From an uncultured bacterium (lineage in GTDB: Bacteria; Bacillota; Clostridia; Oscillospirales; Oscillospiraceae), in the NCBI GenBank assembly GCA_947073515.1, contig CAMTMC010000002.1:1-64000 (forward strand): a stretch of DNA of 64,000 nucleotides, read 5' to 3'. Numbering within the stretch: the stretch's first letter is position 1; every line of letters starts with the position of its first letter. Shown here piece by piece: positions 9,071 to 16,738 of this stretch. The notes under the pieces were generated by a model. The model was not told the origin of the DNA, did no database searches, and saw nothing but the letters and a program-made list of their open reading frames with translations. The translations under genes and the position numbers were made by a program.

Positions 9071-9889
9071 TTGCTCACCTTTACCACCCTGGCCAGCGGC
9101 TCCAGCGGAAACGCCGCCCTGGTGTCCCAAGGGGACACCCATATCCTGCTGGACGCCGGCATCTCCGCCCGGCGGATCACCTCCGGGCTGGCCGCCCTGG
9201 GGGTGCGGCCGGAGCATTTATCCGCCATCCTCATCACCCATGAGCACAGCGACCACATCAGCGGCCTGGCGGTGCTCACCAAAAAGCTGCGGGCGCCCAT
9301 CTACGCCACCGGGCCCACCTGCCGCCAGCTGTGCTACAAGATACCCTTTGTGGACGATCTGGTGCGCCAGCAGGAGGCTGGGACGGGGGTCCAGATCGGC
9401 GCTTTGTGGGTGGAGTCCTTCCCAACCCCCCACGACGCGGCGGGGAGCGTGGGCTACTCCATCGCCGGCGAGGAGGCCCGGATGGTGCTGGCCACCGACC
9501 TGGGGTACCTCACCCCGGAGGTACGGCAGGCGGCGGAGGGCTGCCAGCTGCTGGTGTGCGAGGCCAACCACGACGAGGACTGGGTGCGCTCCGGCCCCTA
9601 CCCCTACTACTTAAAACAGCGGATTCTGGGCGATCGGGGCCACCTGTCCAACGAGGCCGGGGCGGAGCTGGCCGCCCTGGCCGCCCAGTCGGGAACCAGG
9701 AATATCGTGCTGGCCCACCTGTCCGCCGAGAACAACACCCCCGCCCGCGCCCGGGAGGTGGTCCGCCGCCGGCTGGCCGCCCTGGGCTGTGATCCGGAGC
9801 GGGATCTGTCCCTCACCGTGGCCCCCCGGGGCGAGCCGGGCCCCACCCTCCGCCTGGAGAGGGCCGGAAAGGAGGCCGCCCTGTGCTGA
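9071..9889 (+). CDS. YycJ/WalJ-like metallo-beta-lactamase-fold hydrolase
   Basis: This protein of 272 residues starts at a TTG (9071) with AGGAGGA ten bases upstream. The N-terminus (FTTLASGSSGNA) and THEHSDHISG (HxHxDH metal-binding motif, about residues 55-64) identify the YycJ/VicX branch of the MBL fold, whose members are metal-dependent nucleases or phosphodiesterases linked to DNA replication and repair or to the WalKR locus. In Bacilli this gene sits beside walKR and rlmH; here walKR is absent but the pairing with rlmH is kept, with a 7-base overlap. The exact substrate is not known from sequence. Confidence 0.85.
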   Translation: MLTFTTLASGSSGNAALVSQGDTHILLDAGISARRITSGLAALGVRPEHLSAILITHEHSDHISGLAVLTKKLRAPIYATGPTCRQLCYKIPFVDDLVRQQEAGTGVQIGALWVESFPTPHDAAGSVGYSIAGEEARMVLATDLGYLTPEVRQAAEGCQLLVCEANHDEDWVRSGPYPYYLKQRILGDRGHLSNEAGAELAALAAQSGTRNIVLAHLSAENNTPARAREVVRRRLAALGCDPERDLSLTVAPRGEPGPTLRLERAGKEAALC

Positions 9890-10365
9890 GCGTCTATCTG
9901 GTCTGTGTGGGCAAGCTGAAGGAGAAGTTCTATCAGGAGGCCTGCGCCGAGTACCTGAAACGGCTGACCCCCTACTGCAAGCTGACTTTGGTGGAGCTGG
10001 CCGAGGAAAAACTGCCCCAGAACCCCTCCCAGGCCCAGGTCAACGGGGCGTTGGAGAAAGAGGGCCAGGCCATCCGGGCCAAGCTGCCCCCCAACACCAG
10101 TCTGGTCTGCCTGTGCGTGGAGGGGCGGCTGAAGTCCAGCGAGGAGCTGGCCGCCCTGGTCCGTACCTGGGAGCACAGCTCCGCCAAGCACCTGGCCTTT
10201 GTCATTGGCGGCTCCTTCGGCCTGGCGGAGAGCCTGAAAAGCGGGGCCTGGACAAAGCTGTCCATGTCCCCCATGACCTTCCCCCACCACCTGGCCCGGG
10301 TGATGGTGCTGGAGCAGCTCTACCGGGCCTTTAAGATCAACGAGGGCTCCAGCTACCACAAATAA
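9883..10365 (+). CDS. rlmH: 23S rRNA (pseudouridine1915-N3) methyltransferase
   Basis: This SPOUT-family methyltransferase modifies helix 69 of 23S rRNA on the assembled ribosome. It has 160 residues, exactly family size. The GTG start at 9883 overlaps the preceding stop and has GGAGG seven bases upstream. The C-terminal SAM-binding trefoil knot shows FVIGGSFGL (about 106-114), LSMSPMTFPHHLARVMLxEQLYRA-type sequence (about 125-150) and the invariant ending SSYHK. Co-translation with the upstream MBL hydrolase is likely from the overlap. Confidence 0.95.
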   Translation: MLSVYLVCVGKLKEKFYQEACAEYLKRLTPYCKLTLVELAEEKLPQNPSQAQVNGALEKEGQAIRAKLPPNTSLVCLCVEGRLKSSEELAALVRTWEHSSAKHLAFVIGGSFGLAESLKSGAWTKLSMSPMTFPHHLARVMVLEQLYRAFKINEGSSYHK

Positions 10366-10393
10366 AAACCGCTCACCGGAGGGTGAGCGGTTT
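10366..10393. terminator. Bidirectional intrinsic terminator
   Basis: A 12-bp stem (10366-10377 with 10382-10393, loop GGAG) begins with AAA and ends with TTT. It overlaps the rlmH stop and also lies just past the stop of the convergent gene at 10403. Confidence 0.88.
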
Positions 10394-10402
10394 CTTCTAT
10401 CC

Positions 10403-11626
10403 TTAGGGGAGCTTCAGGGTCTGGCCGGTGTAGATGTGGTTGGGGTTGTCCAGAAGATCCCGGTTCAGCTCGTAGATCTCCTGCCAGCGTGTACCGGCGC
10501 CCAGCTCCCGGGCGGCGATACGCCACAGGGAATCACCGGCCTGGACGGTGTAGATCCGGCCCTCGGGGGCGGGGGCGGGGTCGGGCTGGGGCTCGGGCTC
10601 AGGGGCGGGCTCCGGCTGGGGCTCGGGCTCGGGGGCGGGCTCCGGCTGGGGCTCGGGCTCGGGGGCGGGCTCAGTCTCCGGCTGGCCGGTGATGTGACGG
10701 ATGTAGCCCAGGGCGTCCTCGTCCACAGGGACGTTCTCCCCCGTCAGAGGGAGCAGCTGGGCGCTCACCTCGCCGGTGGCGGGGTTCAGGGTGACCATGC
10801 CCAGGCTCTCCAGGCCGCTGCCGGCCTGGACCAGGGGGATCATCTCTCCCTCCTTGTTAGGGGCCTGCCGCTGATAGGCCTCCTGGGAGCGGCCGTCGAT
10901 GACCACGTCAATGCCGGTGGTGTTGGCGATCATGGCCTCGGACGTCCAGTACGGGGCGGCGCCGTCCATGCCCAGATTGGACACGGCCACCACGTAGCCG
11001 GCGCCATTCTCCCGGGCGGCGTCCACCGCGCTCTGCACGGCGGCGTACAGGGCCTGTCCCTCGCCGCCCTCAGAGAAAGAGTAGGACTTGCCGTTCCCGT
11101 CCTGGAAGCGGGCGGCGGCGTAGCTGGTCAGGGTGGCAGGGGTGGTCACCCCCACATAGCCCACTTTGATATCGCCGTAGTCGTAGACCACGCCCCGATA
11201 GAGGGCGGGCTTGCCGTCCGGCCCCATGAAGGTGCTGGACAGATAGTCGAAGCGGGTCTCGTTCTGGGCCAGGTTCAGGAACTCAGCCACGCCGTGGCTA
11301 AAGTCGCCGACGCCGGGGTTGGCCACGTTATAGCCCAGGAAGTTCATAATGTCCACCACCTGCCCCGCCTGGGCCAGGCCGCCGCTGGGGAGGGCGTCGC
11401 CGGCGTCCACCAGCATCACCCGGTCCCGGCCATACCGCTGGGCGTGCTCCTCCCAGTAGGCGGACACGCTGGCGTACCGCTCCAGATTCTGGCCGTGGGC
11501 ATCGTTGGTGTGGAGGATGGTGATGGGGGCGGTCGCGGCGCTCTTGGCGGGCTCCGCCGCCAGGGCGGGAGTGGCCAGCCCCAACATCAGGGCGGCGGCC
11601 AGCAGGATTTTCAGTGCTTTTTTCAT
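10403..11626 (-). CDS. Secreted LysM protein with a degenerate 5'-nucleotidase/metallophosphatase domain
   Basis: This 407-residue protein has a signal peptide (about 1-24, ending ALAA), a 5'-nucleotidase-like domain (about 34-300), a Pro/Glu linker of three 10-residue [10 protein letters not shown] repeats (about 320-352) and a C-terminal LysM domain (about 357-407) for peptidoglycan binding. The first metal motifs are kept: HTNDAHG (D42, H44) and DAGD (D77). The other ligands are changed: the GNHEFDYG site reads GVGDFSHG (105-112), the SHLG site reads SNLG (216-219) and the DGHSH site reads DGRSQ (244-248). It is therefore probably not an active nucleotidase and may bind a ligand instead. 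The start overlaps the upstream stop (ATGA), so it is translationally coupled. The non-catalytic state is inference from motif loss. Confidence 0.85.
   Translation of the reverse strand: MKKALKILLAAALMLGLATPALAAEPAKSAATAPITILHTNDAHGQNLERYASVSAYWEEHAQRYGRDRVMLVDAGDALPSGGLAQAGQVVDIMNFLGYNVANPGVGDFSHGVAEFLNLAQNETRFDYLSSTFMGPDGKPALYRGVVYDYGDIKVGYVGVTTPATLTSYAAARFQDGNGKSYSFSEGGEGQALYAAVQSAVDAARENGAGYVVAVSNLGMDGAAPYWTSEAMIANTTGIDVVIDGRSQEAYQRQAPNKEGEMIPLVQAGSGLESLGMVTLNPATGEVSAQLLPLTGENVPVDEDALGYIRHITGQPETEPAPEPEPQPEPAPEPEPQPEPAPEPEPQPDPAPAPEGRIYTVQAGDSLWRIAARELGAGTRWQEIYELNRDLLDNPNHIYTGQTLKLP
10586..10675. repeat. 30-bp tandem repeat, three copies
   Basis: Units at 10586-10615, 10616-10645 and 10646-10675 are near-identical and encode the [10 protein letters not shown] linker of the LysM protein. 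Such repeats can vary in copy number between strains. Confidence 0.85.
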
Positions 11627-12549
11627 TGGGAAGTCTCCTTTCCATGTTTAGACGGGATGCTCAAAACGCCTGTCAGGTCGAAGGGTGGGGTGTACTCCTC
11701 CCGGGCGGATGTCCGCTCCTGGGTGAAGCCGGCCAGCCCCAGGTTTTCCATGTACTCCCGGGCCGCCCGGATCTCCGAGGGGCGCAGGCGGCGGTTGATC
11801 TCCGGACAATTTTTCAAGTCCCCCCAGGGGGTGTACTGGCTCATGAGGGAGAACAGCACGGTCCTGGCTGGAAACTCCTGAGAAACCCAGTCCATCACCG
11901 CCTTGGCCTGTCCCACCTGGCCGGGGAGGACAAGGTGGCGTATCACCGTCCCCTTTAATAACAGTCCGTTATCATCAAACTGGCAGGGGCCGGTCTGGCG
12001 GACCATCTCCCGGATGGCGGCTTGGGCGGTTTCCGGGTAGTCGGGGGCCTTGGAGTACCGCCCGGCGGTCTCCCCATCCAGATACTTCAGGTCGGGCAGG
12101 TAGATGTCTACCTTGCCCTCCAGCGTCCGGAGGGTATCCACCTTGTCATATCCACCGGTGTTGAATACAACGGGGACTGTCGGGCGGCAGCGCTCCAGCA
12201 GCTCCCCCAGTATATGGGCGTAGTGGGTAGGGTTGACGAAGTTCAAATTGTGGGCCCCCTGGGAGATCAATTCCCCGCAGATTTCCCGCAGGCGCTCCAG
12301 GGTAATCCCCTCTCCGAAGTCCTGCTGGCTGATTTTCCGGTTCTGGCAGAACACGCAGCCCAGAGAACAGCCGGAGAAGAAGATGGCGCCCGAACCACGG
12401 GAACCGGAGATGGGGGGCTCCTCCCAGTGGTGGAGGGCGGCCCGGGCCGCCACCGGGGCGGCGGGCATCCGGCAGGCCCCCAGGCCCCGGGTGTCCGTCC
12501 GGAGGGCACGGCAGTTCCGAGGGCACAGGGAACAGGTCATCTCCTCCAT
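11623..12549 (-). CDS. PflX-like (COG1313) radical SAM protein
   Basis: This protein of 308 residues starts at 12549 ([13 protein letters not shown]), with GGAGG seven bases upstream and one base after the mutY stop. Residues about 5-24 carry an extra cysteine set (CSLCPRNC...GAC), and [12 protein letters not shown] (about 60-71) is the CxxxCxxC radical SAM motif; GSGAIFFSG and FVNPTHY are family blocks. Members are annotated as pyruvate formate-lyase activating enzyme-like, but the true substrate is unknown. No glycyl radical enzyme lies next to it. Its coupled neighbour is the degenerate LysM nucleotidase; whether they cooperate is unknown. Confidence 0.85.
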   Translation of the reverse strand: MEEMTCSLCPRNCRALRTDTRGLGACRMPAAPVAARAALHHWEEPPISGSRGSGAIFFSGCSLGCVFCQNRKISQQDFGEGITLERLREICGELISQGAHNLNFVNPTHYAHILGELLERCRPTVPVVFNTGGYDKVDTLRTLEGKVDIYLPDLKYLDGETAGRYSKAPDYPETAQAAIREMVRQTGPCQFDDNGLLLKGTVIRHLVLPGQVGQAKAVMDWVSQEFPARTVLFSLMSQYTPWGDLKNCPEINRRLRPSEIRAAREYMENLGLAGFTQERTSAREEYTPPFDLTGVLSIPSKHGKETSQ

Positions 12550-12550
12550 C

Positions 12551-13597
12551 TCAAAACCTCCCCAACCGGCCGGACACGGGCCCCTCAAAGCTCTGGAAGG
12601 CGTTGGGGAGGGCGTAAGTATCCCGCAGGGTCCTTCGATTTGCCCACACCCAGCCGGCCGGCAGGGCGGGGCTGTCCAGCTCCGCCGCAAAGGCGGTCAT
12701 GCGCCACTCGATATGGGTGAAAATATGCCTGCCCGTCCCGGCCTTTTCCAGCGCCTTTGGGGCCAGGCCCCAGCGGGCGGGCCAGTCCTCCCCGCCGGAC
12801 AGCTCGTTGGGGTACTCCCACAGTCCGGCCAGCAGGCCCCGCTCCGGCCGGCGGCGCAGGGCCACGGCCTGCCCGTGAAAAAACAGGTAGACCGCCCGCT
12901 CCTCCACCCGCCGGGCCTTTTTTGGGGCCTTCACCGGCAGCTCCCCGGTGCGGCCCTCCTGAAACGCCCGGCAAAGATAGGCGGCGGGGCACTTCTCACA
13001 CAGGGGGGCGCCGTTGGGCAGACAGACGGTGGCCCCCAGCTCCATCATAGCCTGGTTAAAGTCCCCTGGGGCGTCCAGGGGGATGATCTCCGCCAGGGCG
13101 GCGGTGACTTTCTTCTTCATAGCGGGGGTGGAGATGTCCCCCCCGTCCCCGGTGATCCGGGCTGTCACCCGCAGGACGTTGCCGTCCACCGCCGGTACCG
13201 GCAGGCGGAAGGCGATGGAGGCGATCGCCCCGGCGGTGTAGTCCCCCACCCCGGCCAGGGCCCGGATCCCCTCATAGGTATTTGGGAATAACCCGCCCCG
13301 CTCCTCCATGATCTGGCGGGCCGCTTTGTGGAGGTTCCGGGCCCGGCTGTAGTAGCCCAGGCCCTGCCACAGCTTCATCAGCCGCTCCTCCGGCAGGGCG
13401 GCCAGACCGGCCACTGTGGGAGCGGCGTCCAAAAACCGGCGGTAGTAGTCCAGCACCGCCGCCACCCGGGTCTGCTGGAGCATGATCTCTGACACCCACA
13501 CGTGGTAGGGGGTGGGATCGCTCCGCCAGGGCAGCGTCCGGGCGTGCTCCCGGTACCACAGAAGCAGCGGAATGGGCAGTTGGGACAGCTGATCCAA
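12551..13597 (-). CDS. mutY: Adenine DNA glycosylase
   Basis: Removes adenine mispaired with 8-oxoguanine (base excision repair). 348 residues from a TTG at 13597, chosen because AGGAGG lies six bases upstream; the longer in-frame extension to 13699 is low-complexity. SEIMLQQT holds catalytic Glu37, the helix-hairpin-helix is LAGVGDYTAGAI (about 114-125), and the catalytic Asp138 is in VDGN. Cys192, 200, 203 and 209 form the 4Fe-4S site, with one residue more in the first spacing than the usual C-x6-C. The C-terminal Nudix-like domain (about 225-340) recognises 8-oxoG. It is the first gene of an operon with the radical SAM and LysM genes. Confidence 0.92.
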   Translation of the reverse strand: MDQLSQLPIPLLLWYREHARTLPWRSDPTPYHVWVSEIMLQQTRVAAVLDYYRRFLDAAPTVAGLAALPEERLMKLWQGLGYYSRARNLHKAARQIMEERGGLFPNTYEGIRALAGVGDYTAGAIASIAFRLPVPAVDGNVLRVTARITGDGGDISTPAMKKKVTAALAEIIPLDAPGDFNQAMMELGATVCLPNGAPLCEKCPAAYLCRAFQEGRTGELPVKAPKKARRVEERAVYLFFHGQAVALRRRPERGLLAGLWEYPNELSGGEDWPARWGLAPKALEKAGTGRHIFTHIEWRMTAFAAELDSPALPAGWVWANRRTLRDTYALPNAFQSFEGPVSGRLGRF

Positions 13598-13716
13598 GGG
13601 CGGCCTCCTCTCTGTATCTCCCCGGGCCCTCCATTCCCCTCGGGGCGGAGGGCTGGCCTGCCCGGCTCCCCCGACAGTCCCCGCCAGGGGGCGAAACACA
13701 ACTTTCGTTCCCTGTT

Positions 13717-13745
13717 ATCATACACCCTTTTCCCGGGAATCGCAA
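13717..13745 (-). promoter_or_regulatory. Sigma-A type promoter of the mutY operon
   Basis: On the minus strand, TTGCGA (13740-13745), a 17-bp spacer, then TATGAT (13717-13722), about 120 bases before the TTG start. Confidence 0.7.
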
Positions 13746-14069
13746 CCAATTTTCTATAATTAAAAAGCAATGCCGGCCATAATGTATTTGGGGATAGTAT
13801 TTCCTAGGCGGCCGTGGTAAAGTACTGCCTAGGGCAAGGGTTAAAAATTTAACGATATCTTGACTGCCGCTCTTGTCAAGCTGTCGAGAAGTACCGCCCT
13901 TGTCTTCATTCCTTTTTCATCCATCCTTCCAGATCAAACCAGAGGCAGGCGCCCACAGGGCGCCTGCCTCTGGTTTACTGCCGGTATAGCCGGCACGCTT
14001 GAGAAGAGATCAAAAGGAGGCGGGAAAAAAGGTATCCTTCCGCGCGGCGGTACCGCTTCTTACCGATTT
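13746..14069. other. 324-bp intergenic region with several inverted and direct repeats
   Basis: No credible gene is seen. Contents: two direct repeats resembling AGTAYTKCCTAGG (13796-13809 and 13821-13834), which lie just upstream of the mutY promoter and could be regulator sites; a small inverted repeat CTTGAC/GTCAAG (13859/13875); a 19-bp perfect hairpin (13936-13976); and the left arm of a 17-bp inverted repeat whose right arm overlaps the 3' end of the next gene. A long plus-strand reading frame through this area and into recG is a GC-rich shadow. Confidence 0.6.
13936..13976. terminator. 19-bp perfect hairpin, probable terminator of the recG operon
   Basis: Arms 13936-13954 and 13958-13976 pair perfectly around a 3-nt loop. 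The U-tract is short on both strands (GGTTTGATC on the minus strand), so termination is plausible but a structured RNA or repeat element is an alternative. Confidence 0.5.
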
Positions 14070-14087
14070 TCAAGTGTGCCGGCTATC
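13984..14087. repeat. Inverted repeat pair ATAGCCGGCAC(A/G)CTTGA
   Basis: The left arm at about 13985-14001 and the right arm at about 14071-14087 match over 17 positions with one mismatch, separated by about 70 bp with smaller internal palindromes (for example GGTACC). The right arm encodes the last residues and stop (SRHT) of the upstream gene, so the element either copied or invaded that 3' end. Confidence 0.6.
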
Positions 14088-14459
14088 AAGCTCCGCCAGG
14101 GCGGCCACCATCTCATAGACCAGGCCGTCACAGAAGGGCTTGTGATCCGTCCCCTCCCCCTGGAAGGGCTGGAGCAGGGCGGCGCAGGCGGTGGAGCCAT
14201 GGTCCCGGGTGAACCGTTCCAGAAAAGCCCGGGCCTCCTCCTCCCCAAAGCCCAGGCCGCCCAGCACCATCAGGGCGCCGGACAGGGCACCGCAGGCGGA
14301 GCCGTGGCGCATGCCGCCGCCAAAGTGGGCCCCCAGGGCATAGGCCCGCTCCTCGGCCAGCCCCAGCTCTCCGGCGAAGGGGAGGAGCACCGATTGGAAG
14401 CAGTTGTAGTGTCTGTCCTCGCTGGCCCGGAGGGCCCGGGCTTTTTCCATATAGTCCAT
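14070..14459 (-). CDS. C_GCAxxG_C_C family (putative redox) protein
   Basis: This 129-residue cytoplasmic protein has the spaced cysteines of this family: YNCFQSVL (C20), GSACGALSGALMVLG (C56, GxxCGAxxGA), STACAALL and the late PFCDGLV cysteine. Family members are small helical proteins thought to bind a metal cluster or act in redox chemistry; no reaction is established. The start is 12 bases after the recG stop, and its ribosome site AGGAGAG overlaps that stop, so the two genes are translationally coupled. The 3' end overlaps an inverted repeat. Confidence 0.75.
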   Translation of the reverse strand: MDYMEKARALRASEDRHYNCFQSVLLPFAGELGLAEERAYALGAHFGGGMRHGSACGALSGALMVLGGLGFGEEEARAFLERFTRDHGSTACAALLQPFQGEGTDHKPFCDGLVYEMVAALAELDSRHT

Positions 14460-14471
14460 TTGCCATCTCTC

Positions 14472-16604
14472 CTAGTTAAAAATATCCGGGGTGTCGGCAA
14501 AGAGCCGGCGCACCCGCTGGAGTACCGGGCGGTTCTCCGCCTTGGACAGGTCGGGGTCGTCCTCCAGCAGCTCCCGGGCCGCCTCCTGGGCCTCGCTGAG
14601 CAGGCGCATGTCCCCGGCCAGGTCGGCCAGCTTCAGCTGGGGCAGGCCGTGCTGGCGGCTGCCGAAGAAGTCGCCCGGGCCCCGGAGCTTCAGATCCTCC
14701 TCAGAGATTTTGAACCCGTCGGTGGTGGAGGCCAGGGTACGCAGCCGGGCCATGGAATCCGGGTTCCGGGTGGCGGTGATGAGGACGCAGTAGGACTGGT
14801 GCTTCCCCCGGCCCACCCGGCCCCGCAGCTGGTGGAGCTGGGACAGGCCGAAGCGGTCGGCGTTCTCGATGACGATCAAAGAGGCGTTGGGCACGTCCAC
14901 CCCCACCTCCACCACGGTGGTGGCCACCAGCACCTGGATCTCCCCCTTGGCGAAGGCGGCCATGGCGGCCTCCTTCTCTTTGGGCTTCATCTTGCCGTGG
15001 AGAATCCCCAGACGCAGGTCGGGGAACACGTTTATTTGCAGGTTCTCGGCGTAGGATTTTACCGCTTTCAAGTCCATGGCCGGGGAATCCCCCTCCGGGC
15101 CGTCCAGTCCGGCGCCGTCCTCCACCGCCGGGCAGATGATGTAGACCTGCCGGCCCGCCTCCACCTGCTTGCGGACAAAGCCGTACATCCGGGCCCGCTT
15201 GTCCTCCCCCACCACGTAGGTCTCCACCGGCGTCCGCCCCGGGGGGAGCTGGTCGATGACGGACACGTCCAGGTCGCCGTAGATGATGAGGGCCAGGGTG
15301 CGGGGGATGGGGGTGGCGGACATTACCAACACATGGGGGGCGGCGCTCGCTCCGCCCTTCGCCGCTAGCCCCGCCTGTGGCGGGGTCCCCGGCGTGGCCC
15401 CTTTGGCGGCTAACGCCGCCCGCTGGGCCACGCCGAACCGGTGCTGCTCGTCAGCCACCATCAGGGACAGGCGGTGGAACTCCACCCCGTCGGAGATGAG
15501 GGCGTGGGTACCTGCCACAAAGTCGATCTCCCCCTCGGCCAGGGCCTTCCTGACCCGCTTTTTCTCCGCCGCCCCCAGCGACCCGGTGAGCAGGCCCACC
15601 CGCACCCCCGCCGGGGCCAGGAGGGCGGACAGGGAGCGGTAGTGCTGCTCCGCCAGCACCTCGGTGGGGGCCATGAGGGCGGCCTGGCCGCCGCTCTTGG
15701 CGCACAGCCAGCCGGCAAAGGCGGCCACCGCCGTCTTGCCTGAGCCCACGTCCCCCTGAATTAACCGGTTCATGGGCCGGGGGGCGGACAGATCCCGGGC
15801 CACCTCCTCCATCACCCGGCGCTGGGCGCCGGTGGGGGCGAAGGGGAGGAGGGCGAGAAACTCCTCCATGGGCCGGGAGGGCAGGGGGACGCCCTCCTCC
15901 CCGGCCCTGCGGCTTTTCAGGCGGGTGAGCCCCACGGACAGATAAAACAGCTCCTCGAAGGTGAGGCGGCGGCGGGCCAGGCTCAGGGCCTCCTCGTCCT
16001 CCGGGAAGTGGATATTTTTGATGGAGAACTCCAGCGCCGCAAGGCTGTGGCCCTGTCGGATCTGCTGGGGCAGGGTCTCGGGCAGGCCGGCGGCGCAGGG
16101 CAGGGCCTGGCGGGTGAGGGAGGCCATCAGGTGGTTGGAGATCCCCGCCGTCAGGGGGTAGACGGGCATGATCCGGCCGGTGACCGTCCCCTGGCCCACC
16201 CGCTCGAAGATGGGATTGGCCATGGTCCGGCGGCGGCCCTGCTCCTCCACCGTGCCATAAAAGACGTACTCCTCCCCCGCCCGGATGGCCCGGTCCACAT
16301 AGCCCTGGTTGAAAAAGGTGAGGTGGAGGGCCCCGGTGTTGTCCACCACCTTCACCTGCACCAGCTCCAGCCCCTTGCGGATCCGGGCCCGCCGGGGGTG
16401 CTCCGCAGCGGTGGCGGAGATACACACCCGCTGGCCCAGGGGGGCGTCCCGCGCCGTGTAGACCTGCCGGCGGTCCTCGTAGTCCCGGGGGTAGTGGAAC
16501 AGCAGGCTGGACACCCGCTCCAGGCCCAGCTTGGCCAGCTTTTTGGCCCGCTCCTCCCCGACGCCGGAGCATTCGGTGAGGGGGGCGTCAGGGGTGATGG
16601 GCAT
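14472..16604 (-). CDS. recG: ATP-dependent DNA helicase RecG, with an in-frame repeat insertion
   Basis: This branch-migration helicase rescues stalled replication forks. It has 710 residues from 16604, chosen because AAGGAGC lies just upstream; an ATG six codons earlier has no site. Order: N-terminal wedge/OB domain (about 60-160), helicase motifs with Walker A GDVGSGKT (about 283-290), DEQHRFG box II, SATPIPRTL motif III, TTVVEVGVDV and QLRGRVGR. Between motifs II and III about 25 residues (AKGATPGTPPQAGLAAKGG) are extra and encoded by a palindromic repeat (15345-15432). The frame is intact, so the protein is probably functional. Confidence 0.93.
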   Translation of the reverse strand: MPITPDAPLTECSGVGEERAKKLAKLGLERVSSLLFHYPRDYEDRRQVYTARDAPLGQRVCISATAAEHPRRARIRKGLELVQVKVVDNTGALHLTFFNQGYVDRAIRAGEEYVFYGTVEEQGRRRTMANPIFERVGQGTVTGRIMPVYPLTAGISNHLMASLTRQALPCAAGLPETLPQQIRQGHSLAALEFSIKNIHFPEDEEALSLARRRLTFEELFYLSVGLTRLKSRRAGEEGVPLPSRPMEEFLALLPFAPTGAQRRVMEEVARDLSAPRPMNRLIQGDVGSGKTAVAAFAGWLCAKSGGQAALMAPTEVLAEQHYRSLSALLAPAGVRVGLLTGSLGAAEKKRVRKALAEGEIDFVAGTHALISDGVEFHRLSLMVADEQHRFGVAQRAALAAKGATPGTPPQAGLAAKGGASAAPHVLVMSATPIPRTLALIIYGDLDVSVIDQLPPGRTPVETYVVGEDKRARMYGFVRKQVEAGRQVYIICPAVEDGAGLDGPEGDSPAMDLKAVKSYAENLQINVFPDLRLGILHGKMKPKEKEAAMAAFAKGEIQVLVATTVVEVGVDVPNASLIVIENADRFGLSQLHQLRGRVGRGKHQSYCVLITATRNPDSMARLRTLASTTDGFKISEEDLKLRGPGDFFGSRQHGLPQLKLADLAGDMRLLSEAQEAARELLEDDPDLSKAENRPVLQRVRRLFADTPDIFN
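15345..15432. repeat. Palindromic repeat inserted in frame within recG
   Basis: Two near-identical short units encoding LAAKG flank a GC hairpin (CCCCGCC 15370-15376, loop TGT, GGCGGGG 15380-15386). Length and frame are compatible with translation through it. It resembles REP-type extragenic repeats that have landed in a coding region. Confidence 0.6.
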
Positions 16605-16636
16605 GGGGAAGCTCCTTTCCAACAGTTGGTTTTCTC

Positions 16637-16665
16637 ATTTTAGCACAAGCTCCCCCGGGAGTAAA
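16637..16665 (-). promoter_or_regulatory. Promoter of the recG operon
   Basis: On the minus strand, TTTACT (16660-16665), a 17-bp spacer ending TGC, then TAAAAT (16637-16642); an extended -10. It is divergent from the promoter at 16681. Confidence 0.6.
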
Positions 16666-16680
16666 GGCGAAAGAGCGCCC

Positions 16681-16709
16681 TTGCCAGACGCAGGCCCGCC
16701 CGGTATAAT
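16681..16709 (+). promoter_or_regulatory. Sigma-A type promoter of the 2-hydroxyacid dehydrogenase gene
   Basis: TTGCCA (16681-16686), a 17-bp spacer and TATAAT (16704-16709), followed by AAGGAGG at 16724-16730. Confidence 0.8.
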
Positions 16710-16738
16710 GGGGAAAACGGTCCAAGGAGGATATTTCT

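Noticed and set aside
13860-15368. A 502-codon plus-strand reading frame
   Set aside because: It runs antisense to recG and the C_GCAxxG_C_C gene, has a His/Gly/Gln-rich composition typical of GC-rich shadows, and lacks a ribosome site. Similar long antisense frames opposite most genes were dropped for the same reason.
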